Shown here piece by piece: positions 7,346 to 14,960 of a stretch of 15,000 bases of DNA (the first letter of the stretch is position 1; the number at the start of each line of letters is the position of its first letter). Source of the stretch: Cristatella mucedo (Eukaryota > Bryozoa > Phylactolaemata > Cristatellidae); assembly GCA_009760855.2 (NCBI GenBank), contig WPIO01000100.1:1420001-1435000 (forward strand), read 5' to 3'. A program made the translations under genes and the position numbers. The notes under the pieces were generated by a model. The model ran no database searches. It was not told where the DNA came from and was given only the letters and a program-made list of their open reading frames with translations.

Positions 7346-7803
7346 ATGTAATGTAATGTATCTCCGTCTGTAACTCCACAAAGTCATAAAGACCACGTGG
7401 GTGTTACGCAGGAGAGTTTTGTGTAGCGCACTCACAGCTTAAGCGGCTTTCGGTACGCATTCGGTAGCCAACAGACTTCGTCTCACACAACAAAGAGAAA
7501 GTGGGAAGCATGGCAGAGTCAGGAGAGCAGTTGAGGTAGTGAGTAGCATGGAAGTAGCACCTCAGGACCGCTGAAAAAGATGTGCCATCGTCGGCAGTAG
7601 GAGAGTAGTTGTCGTTTCGTAAGAATTGTGGAAGCGAGTTCCACAGTCTAGGACCGGCAGAGCTAAAACTTCTGTCGCCAACTGTCTTTAAGCGGAGGAA
7701 TGGTACAGCTAATTAATGTCCACACAGGGCCTGAGGACGCGAACAGGCTGAAACTGATGCAGCAGCTCAGCTAGGTACGAAGGAGCCAAGCCGTGGCGGA
7801 GCC
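7346..7803 (-). mobile_element. LINE 3' end, copy B (5'-truncated)
   Basis: Read on the minus strand, this encodes the C-terminal reverse-transcriptase tail: HGLAPSYLAELL, then VGDRSFSSAGPRLWNSLP, signatures shared by CR1/L2-type LINE proteins, with a stop near the 3' end. It aligns along its whole length with the plus-strand copy at about 11770-12219, about 31 differences in about 455 bp by hand count, including indels of 1 and 2 nt. A one-base deletion near 7708-7713 breaks the frame. The 3' end is at 7346 with a short ATGTA repeat (TACAT on the element strand). The copy is cut at 7803, where similarity to the other copy stops, typical of incomplete reverse transcription. No clear target-site duplication was found. 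Confidence 0.8.
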
Positions 7804-7926
7804 GAGCCAGCTGTCATAGCCATATGACAACTAGACTCGCGTTATTAGTCGCAGTAATGTTCGCACTCACGCTATCGCTTGCTCGATCCATGCATTATTA
7901 CACCGACGGTAGTGTTTCTCGCCTAG

Positions 7927-8031
7927 CTGCTTCGTGTCGTTTTTTTGCAGGTGGATCCGTTATGCAGACTAAAGACCTTGACCTGGCACGATTCTTTTGA
8001 TTTGACCGCCTAAATGTGACAGAACAATAAA
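7927..8031 (+). other. Weak candidate terminal exon (splice acceptor, short frame, AATAAA)
   Basis: A pyrimidine-rich tract ending TTTTTTTGCAG at 7950 looks like a good 3' splice site. After it, 20 open codons run to TAA (8011-8013), followed by AATAAA at 8026-8031. The arrangement matches a small last exon, but the peptide is unrecognised and the length is within chance. Confidence 0.15.
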
Positions 8032-8296
8032 GCACTTCAGCTGGCCAGTCTTGCTTTTGAAAAGGACTCCTTCTGAAACTCTATAGCGCATATGTTGTTT
8101 ACCAACTGTCCTTGACAAATTCACGGAATTTACGGTCCATAATCAGAGCAGAGCTTGTGCACCTGCACCGCTATTTCTATTTGCAACAGCCCGGCCTAGC
8201 AGTCGACCGGCTATTCGCATGCCATCGACAGATGAATCTTTGTAAGTCATACTGCCAACTCTATCTGGATCGTGATTACATGAGGAGGTCTTTCTG

Positions 8297-8393
8297 GTTC
8301 AGAGTGATAAAATCCGAGAAGTCTGTCTAGTTCAGAGTGATGAAGTCTGAGAAGTCTGTCTATTTCAGAGTGATGAAGTCAGTCTAGTTCAGA
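8297..8393. repeat. Tandem repeat, 33-bp unit, about three copies
   Basis: Units are 8297-8329, 8330-8362 and 8363-8386 (nine bases shorter), then a partial 8387-8393. The shared core is TTCAGAGTGATGAAGTC and AGTCTGTCTA. A minisatellite of unknown role. Confidence 0.9.
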
Positions 8394-9240
8394 CTACAAA
8401 CGAAGATTCCTGGGTGCCACTTTCCCAAGAACTAGCCGAAGTATCAAAGACATTCCGGCTAACCTTTCGCCCCAGACGGCCGAGGAATTTGGCCGAGGAA
8501 TTTCTGGCTGCTTCGGTGCCCACTGTGTGCAAAGCTGCTCGTATAACAGCTTTCTAAGAAGCCCCGAGACCCTGATCGAGCCCTCACTGGATGACAAGTT
8601 TTCTGCATGAGTCTCATTCTTCTCATCTGAGCTCGTCCTGAATTTTTCCAAAAGCCTTCTGCTGCCATTTCGAGCCTGATTCTTTTCACAAAGTAAGAAA
8701 CTGAATGAAGCACTCCTTTTGCGAAGCCAAACGTCGGTGTCTTGCAACTCTGTTCTGCACAGATGTCGCCAGCTCCGCAAAGTGTCGAGTTCGAGCACAT
8801 CAAACCTCCCAGATTCAAGACGCGTGTCGATGAACTGCGTTGAAATGATAGCGCGAAAAGGCCACCGGACACTAGATTCATCCACAAGCCGCCGCCCGCC
8901 GCCCGCCGCCCCCCCTCGCAAGCATTACGATTGCAGCAGCACTCGGGATGCAACGGCGCTAGAAATCGCAATGGGTCAGACCAGCTCTCACCAAGGCTCT
9001 GACTGAGCCGGAGACTGGGCGGAAGCCGGCGAGGAGAAAGCTTGCCGCTTGCTACTTCGTTCGGCAATCACCTTCACCTTCACTAGGGCATGCGAGGCAG
9101 CTGGGGCGGCGGGTCCCTTGCAGACCATCCACTACCCGGAGTGTGTATTTTCCCCTTCCGTGTGAGGCACGTATGAGGTCAAGCACCGCAGAGTGAGTAT
9201 GCGACACGCCCGAACCGGATGCCTGTTGCTGCTGTCCTGA
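8394..9240. other. No supported gene; CCG-rich patch
   Basis: Two overlapping minus-strand frames (175 codons, 8394-8921; 202 codons, 8459-9067) start at TTG rather than ATG and show no motif that I know. A GCCGCCCGCC run lies at about 8888-8912. An undiscovered exon on the minus strand cannot be excluded, but there is no positive evidence. Confidence 0.35.
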
Positions 9241-9264
9241 AGCAAAGCAAAGAGGACACTTGAA

Positions 9265-9420
9265 ATACGGGATGCATCAGGGCTCTGCCTTAGGCCACTA
9301 CCTTTTCACAATCTATGCTATTCTTCTGGAAAGTCGCCGAATATAGTAGTGGCTTTCTTTTTAAGGCCGACCACCTATCCTTGAGCCCTAAGCCTTGATC
9401 ATAGTTGTTGAAACTCTTCT
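9265..9420 (+). mobile_element. Decayed LINE reverse-transcriptase palm fragment
   Basis: From 9269 the plus strand reads GMHQGSALGHYLFTIYA, matching the conserved GVPQGSVLGPLLFxIY block of non-LTR reverse transcriptases. The frame then stops at TAG near 9341. About 50 bp further, in another frame, comes F-K-A-D-H-L-S-L-S, in the place and pattern of the catalytic YADD-x-x-L-x-x-S block but with Tyr and the second Asp lost, so it cannot be active. This is a broken fragment of about 150 bp. It precedes the C-terminal segments seen in the other LINE pieces, so it could be from any of those families or another. Confidence 0.6.
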
Positions 9421-9509
9421 GTCACTACATCGACGAGGCTGCTAAATTAGTTGATCTCTAAATACTTTATAAGGCATTACCGGCTAGCTTTGGCATTGGC
9501 TACGAGAGC

Positions 9510-9668
9510 TGACCCCTTCCCCCAGCCCAGGTACAACCCGGCCGTATGGCTTGGTAGTTAGTGAAGCCAGCTGGCGGCGAATCCGTGGCACTCTGGCCAC
9601 GGCCGGCCGAGTAAATGAAGAATAAATATAATAATATAATAATAGCCGGCCCGTAAATGAAGAATAAA
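9510..9668 (+). mobile_element. Probable retroelement tail with duplicated end
   Basis: A TGGCTTGGTAG word near 9556 and GCGAATCC near 9577 recall tRNA-like boxes but are too close together. A hairpin follows (CCGTGGC 9583-9589 with GCCACGG 9596-9602). Then comes GCCGGCCGAGTAAATGAAG..AATAAA at 9602-9626, an AT repeat (TAATA units), and a second copy of the same 24-25 bp at 9645-9668. AATAAA plus an AT-rich simple tail is typical of SINE/LINE 3' ends. The second copy may be a nested or partial re-insertion. Confidence 0.35.
9602..9668. repeat. Direct repeat of 24-25 bp flanking an AT tract
   Basis: The copies 9602-9626 and 9645-9668 differ by one base change and one indel region near GCCGGCC. 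Between them is AT-only TATAATAATATAATAATA. Confidence 0.85.
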
Positions 9669-9669
9669 G

Positions 9670-10080
9670 GATCTCAGTCGACCGTTAGAAGAGCGAGCGA
9701 TATGCGAACCACGCAGGCAGCGCTGCTCACTTATAATACCTGAGCAAACTGCAGCTCGTATTTTGACAGTTGCTCGCTAAACTTGAGTGGCCACAGTGCG
9801 ACAATGGGAGACAATGCCGTTTCTGCTCGATGCATGCAGACAGCTGCAGGAAGGCAGACAGACAGACAGACGGGCTGCTGCTGCAGACCGCCAGCGTGAC
9901 GGTTTCTGCATAGCGAGACGGTGCGAGGCCAGATTACCGAGTGTCTCGATTGCCCTGAGTGCAGCGGCAGCGGTTCGACGGCAGCTCGGCTCCAGCGACC
10001 ATTCCGTGCCAGCTCCAGCGTCAGAAATAGCTATGACCTTGTCGTGTCTCATTCAAGGCCGTGAGAACTTGGACTGAATT
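9670..10080. other. No recognised gene; short (AGAC)n
   Basis: Open frames cover both strands (9777-10052 minus, 9787-10077 plus) with no known domain. A GACA repeat of four units lies near 9855-9871. Confidence 0.4.
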
Positions 10081-10295
10081 GTTCACGCTTTACTGCTCGC
10101 CAATATCTAAGACTATGGTGAAGTCTGCCCAATTATGGAATGGAAGAAACTGAGGGGTGGATTTAGAAAATGCAATTCCTGGGCTCACTAAGAAAACGTA
10201 ATCTCTATCCAGGCCCCTCACATACGCTGCAAGGCTCGAGCCCAAGACCCCGGACCTCAAAAGCGAGGACCTTACCACTGGGTCAAATGAGTGTG
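10080..10295 (-). mobile_element. tRNA-derived SINE-like element
   Basis: On the minus strand, TTGACCCAGTGGTAAGG (10286 to 10270) fits a polymerase III A box and GGGCTCGAGCC (10243 to 10233) fits a B box, spaced about 30-40 nt as in a tRNA. Between them CCTCGC-TTTTGAG-style sequence resembles an anticodon arm. A non-tRNA body of about 150 bp follows toward 10080. No CCA end or intact acceptor stem is seen, so this is a SINE rather than a working tRNA gene. The 3' boundary is estimated. Confidence 0.5.
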
Positions 10296-10297
10296 CC

Positions 10298-10318
10298 TAT
10301 AAATATAATGCATATTTA
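10298..10318. promoter_or_regulatory. TATAAATA word in a 7-bp inverted repeat
   Basis: TATAAATA at 10298-10305 is a consensus TATA box. It overlaps TAAATAT (10300-10306) pairing with ATATTTA (10312-10318). It lies about 90 bp before the 242-bp tandem unit. Promoter activity is speculative. Confidence 0.2.
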
Positions 10319-10368
10319 GTATGAATGTGGTACGTTGGTTTGGCCCTCGCCCCTGCGCGCTCTCTTGA

Positions 10369-10402
10369 CGTCGTTGGGTTCAACTCCAGTGTCCCAACGA
10401 CG
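10369..10402. repeat. Inverted repeat, 10-bp arms, at the start of the tandem unit
   Basis: CGTCGTTGGG (10369-10378) pairs exactly with CCCAACGACG (10393-10402); the right arm is the first bases of tandem unit 1. The matching place in unit 2 has one change (CCCGACGACG). Confidence 0.85.
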
Positions 10403-10868
10403 AGGCAACACATAATTCATTCTTTGAAGTGCTAATATATCCTTACGTGTGACGTTTAGAGATTTTATTAATCCTGCTGGCGACTCAGCTGCACGTGCAC
10501 GTCTTTAAATTTGAATTGCATTCTCGGGAGCATTCTGAGCATCCTGACCATCCGGTTCGAGAAAACGAGAGGCACTTCCGGGTGCCTCTGACATGTGGTA
10601 AATGAATGGACCATTTGACGAGCATGATTAGTGTCCCGACGACGAGGCAACACATAATTCGTTCTTCGTAGTGCTAATATATCCTTACGTGTGACGCTTA
10701 GAGTTTCTATTAACCCTGCTGGCGGCTCAGCTGCACGTGCACGTCTTTAAATTCGGTTAAACGCTCTGGAGCATTCTAAACATCCTGAGCATCCGGTGCA
10801 AAACGAGAGGCACTTCCGGGTGCCTCCGACATGTGGTAAATGAATGGACCATTTGACGAGCATGATTA
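10389..10868. repeat. Tandem duplication of a 242-bp unit, two copies
   Basis: Unit 1 is 10389-10630 and unit 2 is 10631-10868, about 88-90% identical by eye. Both begin GTGTCCC(A/G)ACGACGAGGCAA and end GACGAGCATGATTA. Conserved parts include GGCAACACATAATTC, a TGCACGTGCA palindrome with a CACGTG E-box, and the hairpin GAGGCAC-TTCCGG-GTGCCTC; the middle (AATTTGAATTGCATTC in unit 1) has diverged. The divergence shows the duplication is not recent. It could be a short satellite array or a dimeric non-autonomous element. I do not recognise the family. Confidence 0.9.
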
Positions 10869-10895
10869 GCACCATGCTTGTCAAGCATGGTGCTA
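10867..10895. repeat. Near-perfect hairpin with 14-bp arms capping the tandem repeat
   Basis: TAGCACCATGCTTG pairs exactly with CAAGCATGGTGCTA around a single T. GATTA just before and TAATC just after (offset by GT) extend the symmetry outward. It begins exactly where tandem unit 2 ends. It could be a terminal structure of a mobile element, or transcribed as a stem-loop. Confidence 0.9.
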
Positions 10896-11080
10896 GTTAA
10901 TCACGAGTTAGCCTTCGCATTTCGCCGAGCGAATCGGGGAGCTTGCCGCTTTCCATCCATCAACAACGTAAGTAACTGCCACTTGTTGCCCTGACCTACC
11001 GCCCGCCCGTGCTTGCCTGGCGGCTGGATGGACGTGAAGAAAGTGTGCTGGGATCGGTGACTTCTTCCCTTGGATATAGT

Positions 11081-11081
<1 letters not shown>

Positions 11082-11114
<33 letters not shown>
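11082..11114. repeat. Poly-C homopolymer, 33 bases
   Basis: An uninterrupted C run (G run on the minus strand, reading as poly-Gly). The exact length is prone to sequencing error. It may form i-motif or G-quadruplex structures. Confidence 0.9.
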
Positions 11115-11399
11115 AGTATTAGGCGCCCACCCTGATCCAGTGCTGCATATTCAGTGCACGTGTGCCTCCTGCCCACCTTCGGTGCACTACAGGCCGTGAT
11201 GCCAGACGAGCTGCTAAGAGTGGCGTCCTGCTCCTCGCAGACGATGGCGAGCGCTAGCAGAATGCCAGATCAATAAATGCTGCCGCCTGGCCCCTCCCAC
11301 GTGCCTGCTGCCAGGTCAACAACTCGAGCCTGGTGGCGCAGCAGCAGGGCTCGGCAGCTGATTTGGCAGCACGTGAAGACCTTTGTCTCCACAAGTGCT

Positions 11400-11635
11400 T
11401 GCAGAGAGGACAGAAACACAAGAGGATACAGTTGAAGTGAGAAGACGAAAACTGGCGAGTTTAGAAGAGGGACGATGGGGTATAGGAGAAGGGACTGGAC
11501 CGGATAGGAATGGAGGAGATGAGAGGGGAGTGGAGAGAAGGAGGGAAGGGGTGGTGAGATGACAGGAAAAAGACGGATGAGGGCAGGTGAGGACACAGAA
11601 TACTACATTTAAGGAAAGGAGAGGACAGTGCAGCA
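11400..11635. repeat. Polypurine-rich tract
   Basis: Over about 230 bp the plus strand is dominated by A and G (GGAGGAGATGAGAGGGGAG and similar) without a strict unit. Its complement gives Ser/Pro/Leu-rich chance frames. It directly precedes the LINE copy, and may be a decayed GA/GGA microsatellite. Confidence 0.6.
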
Positions 11636-11639
11636 GTAT

Positions 11640-12219
11640 GGAGGACTATGAATATGGCTGCAAGGCTAGTCTTCAAGTCCCAGCGGTTTAAGCACGTGTC
11701 TCCTTTGCTAAAAGAGCTAGGATGGTTGAGCAACGGATACAGAGCAAAGTTCTTATGCTGACCGACAAGGCCCGCCACGGCTTGGCTCCTTCGTACCTAG
11801 CTGAACTGCTGCATCAGTTTCAGCCTGTTCGCTGCCTCAGGCCTTGTGTGGACAATAAATTAGCTGTCCCATTCCTTCGCTTAAAAACCGTTGGCGACAG
11901 AAGCTTTAGCTCTGCAGGTCCTAGACTGGAGCTCGCTTCCACAATTCTTACGCAACGACAACTACTCTCCTACTGCCGACTATGGTTAATCCTTTTCAGC
12001 GGTCCTGAGCTGCTACTTCCATGCTACTCACTATCTCAACTGCTCTCCTGACTCTGCTATGCTTCCCACTTTCTCTTTGTTTCGTGAGACGAAGTCTGTT
12101 GGCTACCGAATGCGTACCGAAAGCCGCTTATTCTGTGAGTGCGCTATACAAAACTCTCCTGCGTAACACCCACATGGTCTTTATGACTCTGTGGAGTTAC
12201 AGACGGAGATACGTTACAT
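11640..12219 (+). mobile_element. LINE 3' end, copy A (frameshifted)
   Basis: The plus strand at about 11651-11724 reads NMAARLVFKSQRF..LLKELGWL, the block before the W-L-P-V-x-x-R-I motif. A deletion at that motif shifts the frame, which resumes at 11722 as VEQRIQSKVLMLTDKARHG and continues through LAPSYLAELL and VGDRSFSSAGPRL. A 2-nt loss after the PRL codons (about 11930) shifts it again. The 3' part matches copy B (7346-7803) at about 93%. It ends near TTACATA at 12219, like copy B's TACAT tail. It is longer at the 5' side than copy B by about 130 bp. This is a dead, truncated CR1/L2-type element; the class is inferred from motifs. Confidence 0.8.
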
Positions 12220-12486
12220 AGGAGACCGGAGGGAGGGCGTGACCGGAAGTGCCCACCGATGGAATATAGAGAGAGATAGAGAGTCTCGATCTCCAGACCC
12301 TCTGGCACCCATACTCACTCGCGCATTACACACCGGCGCACGCCATGCACGCATGCACTCCCCGTGCGTGCGTGTATGTGTTTGTGAGTGTTGGGTGCCC
12401 ACACGCTAGCATTTGCACAGCCGAGTAAATGTTGCTGCCCTGCGTCAATGAGTCGTGATGCTGCTGCACCGCCAGCTACCTACGTC
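12220..12486. other. No gene seen; GT/CA-rich patch
   Basis: A short GAGAGATAGAGAG patch near 12268 and a GTGCGTGCGTGTATGTGTTTGTG patch near 12365 are simple-sequence DNA. Nothing else is supported. Confidence 0.4.
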
Positions 12487-12560
12487 GTTCCGGGAAGACG
12501 CTATCCTGCTCTCTGACCCTTCGTTGCTCCGGGGGGACGCTTCGCTGCTCTCTGACTCTT
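12487..12560. repeat. Tandem duplication with a 39-bp period
   Basis: The 35-bp segments 12487-12521 and 12526-12560 share TCCGGG, GACGCT and CTGCTCTCTGAC with about seven changes. Confidence 0.7.
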
Positions 12561-12741
12561 TTTGAATTTGATTTTTCAGACACTTTCTGTCACGGCTTAT
12601 CGCAAAATCGCTGCATTAGCTTTGAAGGCCTCCGGGTCGCCTTGCTTTCCACAACGCGGTGATGAATGGTGGGCCTGGCAAAGCGAGCAACGGCTAATTC
12701 GGCAAATGCTGCAGGCAGTGGACAATGAAGCTGCCCGATAA
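12556..12741 (+). other. Weak candidate internal or terminal exon
   Basis: A good 3' splice-site-like tract ends TTGATTTTTCAG at 12579. The frame after it stays open for 53 codons to TAA at 12739-12741, with a Trp-rich patch (DEWWAWQ) and an amphipathic RLIRQMLQAV stretch. The frame has no start of its own. A 77-codon minus-strand frame (12590-12823) overlaps. The peptide is not recognised, so this is at most a hint. Confidence 0.15.
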
Positions 12742-13570
12742 GGAGCCTCGTCTGGAATGCGGCGTCGGGGCGCAGTACTGCGAGCAAGCGCGAGGGCGGC
12801 CGGTGCCGGTCGATCAGTAGCACTCGGCTAGCACTGTGCTGAGAGGCGATTATGAAAGCCTAGCAGCCAGCCGTCCACTCCCCCGCTCCAGAGTCTCCAG
12901 ATCAGACATTGATTGTTGGCAGCCTACGTGCGTGCGGTTTGGGGGCTAGGGAGCTGGAGCTGAAAGATTGCTCTGAACGAGTCGCTCTGTCAGAAGTGAC
13001 TTGCACAAAAGCTGATTGAATGCGTCTGGTCGTCCTTTCTTGACTGCATTGTACGGTCAGAGCAAGAACAGGCAGCTTGTTTGCATGCCTGAGAATACCT
13101 TTGGCCGTCCGCTGGTAGCTGACGTCCATCGTGCCCCCATCGTGCTTTGGCCATCTTATCCAAGTCAAGCCACCACAGCCACCTTGCCCGAGTCTCACCT
13201 TAGCCATCCGACCCCTACCCAACGTGGAGGTGATGGAGTTTGGCGCCAACTTGCTGCTATGGCTTCTACGCTGCCACGGCCTTCGATTCTTCTGCCTGCG
13301 ATGAATGAGCGACCGATACCTGTTTAACGACCGAGCGAGCTTTCGCAGATCCGAATTGAAGTGGTCACATAAGATAAGCACTGCAACTTGATCCGCTGCC
13401 GCCGGCCGCCGCGTGAGGCACCTGGGCACTGTGGCCGAATCTCATTTCCTGCCGCGAGTCAGAGCATTTCCAGGTGATCTGCAATTTTGAGTTTAATAGT
13501 AAAAGACAAGATATGTCTTAAGCTTGCGACTACGAGAAAAGTCCTTGGGTAGGTGCTTCGGAATCCAACA
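12742..13570. other. No supported feature
   Basis: A 175-codon minus-strand frame (12902-13429) and a 103-codon plus-strand frame (13016-13327, TTG start) overlap each other. Neither shows a known motif, so no gene is called. Confidence 0.4.
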
Positions 13571-13648
13571 GGTGTGCAGGTGGCAGGTGGGCAGGTGGGC
13601 AGGTGGGCAGGTGGCAGGTGGGCAGGTGGCAGGTGGCAGATGGGCATG
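13571..13648. repeat. GCAGGTGG(G) minisatellite, about nine units
   Basis: Units of 7 or 8 bases (GCAGGTG or GCAGGTGG) alternate irregularly, ending in variant GCAGATGG and GCATGG. Each full unit carries CAGGTG, an E-box of the Snail/ZEB/E-protein class, giving about eight E-boxes in 70 bp. On the minus strand it reads as repeating Thr-Cys-Pro-Pro/His-Leu. Confidence 0.92.
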
Positions 13649-13727
13649 GACCAGATTCGGTCGTTCTCTGCATGCACCAGTGAACCGTACAACTTGCATA
13701 CGCACGAGTGAACGAATATGCATGAAC

Positions 13728-13767
13728 CGCTAAGGTAGTTGGAATGCCACTAAGGTAGTTGGAATGC
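13728..13767. repeat. Two tandem copies of a 20-bp unit
   Basis: CTAAGGTAGTTGGAATGC is exact at 13730-13747 and 13750-13767. Confidence 0.9.
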
Positions 13768-13769
13768 GA

Positions 13770-14880
13770 TCCGGTCGTCGTTAGCAACTCATACAAGGTT
13801 GCTTGGTTGTGGCAGCCATGATGGCTGGAATAAGCCTGCCTAATGACCGAGTAAGGGCCAACGCCTCTCCCATGCATCGTCTGATAATCTGCGCCCTCTG
13901 TCAACTACAGCCGGCCGGTAGGCAGCGGCTCGTTCGCATTTGCGATGGGTAGTTAGTCCATCAGCGATGGATGCTTCGTGCATGCAGCCTACCCAATCGC
14001 ATGGACAAACACGTTCAGGGATACTTCTGTGTGCTCTGGGTGCCGTGCCGTCTGCTCGCTGCCTGCTGCCTCGTCGGAGATTTGAGCTCCTGCTGCAGCC
14101 ACACACCCCCTGCTGCTGCCACGCTCGGCGAATCAGCACGGCACCTGCGACAGGAGACTGGTGGTCCATAGAGCAGAAGCAGACAGATATTTAGTCGTTT
14201 GCAAAGGTGGTGCTCATCTGCACCAGCTCACTACAACCTTCACGTGTTTATGAGTGCTGACACTGTGCTGTGAGTTCTGCCACTAACCACATTTGCATGC
14301 TGACCCTGTGCATGTCACCCCTAACCTATTCTTGTTGTTTATCGCGCATGCTGCCAATAATCAATCGATTGTGTTTCTTTTGCAGCAAATGTATAGGCGC
14401 CTAGAAAGAGATTGAGTTCTCTGAGGGCGCTTTATCAGGGTGTCATTGTTTTTTTTTATTATAGCCAAAGACTGAGGCCATCTGCTGCACTGACACAAAA
14501 CCGACCAGCTGCTCCTTTCATTTTGCAATGCCGGGTAGCCTGCCAACAAGGGCAGCACCATGCCGAATTAATAGGCTGCATTTGCAGAGGCAGTGGCAGC
14601 TTGCCGAGGGGTGTGGGAGCACGCGAGACACGTGAGCCACTGCTTCTGAGTAAGACGTGCTGGGGCCGTGCCAGGCAGGCTGCTGATCTGGTATGCATTC
14701 GTCAGGTGCATTTTAGAGTTGGTGCTCTCTTAGGTATGCGATTTTCACTGACTTGGGTAGGTTGACAGTGTGCCTGACACGTGTGTCGTCATGCCTGTGA
14801 AGCAGGTAAATCCAGACCATTGCAATGGCCCCGAAAGACACCAGGCGTGCACACACATAGGTGCAATACTCGAAAATCCA
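13770..14880. other. No supported gene
   Basis: Short frames occur on both strands with no known motif. A splice-acceptor-like TGTTTCTTTTGCAG ends at 14385 and a donor-like CAGGTAAAT lies at 14803-14811; neither is joined to a convincing coding exon. A short dyad GATGG/CCATC lies near 13944-13962. Confidence 0.4.
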
Positions 14881-14887
14881 CAACGTA

Positions 14888-14960
14888 AGCAAGCACACAC
14901 GCACACACATGCACACATGTGCATGCTAATACGAGCATGCACACAAGCATGAGCACACAC
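14888..14960. repeat. Degenerate CA repeat with competing hairpins
   Basis: Broken CA repeats hold TGTGCATGC (14918-14926), which can pair with GCATGCACA (14935-14943, 8-nt loop) or, in part, with the CATGCACA just upstream (2-nt loop). The minus-strand frames here are Cys/Val/His-rich artefacts of this repeat. Confidence 0.8.

Noticed and set aside
8394-9067. Two minus-strand frames of 175 and 202 codons
   Set aside because: TTG starts, mutually overlapping in different frames, no known motifs.
10374-10387. GGGTTCAACTCC looking like a tRNA T-loop/B box
   Set aside because: The flanking stem does not pair and no A box is found; it is better explained as the loop of the 10369-10402 inverted repeat.
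11330-11380. TGGCGCAGCAG word like a pol III A box
   Set aside because: No acceptable B box at the right distance downstream.
9602-12431. GCCGAGTAAATG shared between 9602-9617 and about 12420-12431
   Set aside because: A 12-base match is expected several times by chance in 15 kb.
14801-14811. Splice-donor-like CAGGTAAAT
   Set aside because: The upstream frame is short and unrecognised; a single donor word is common by chance.
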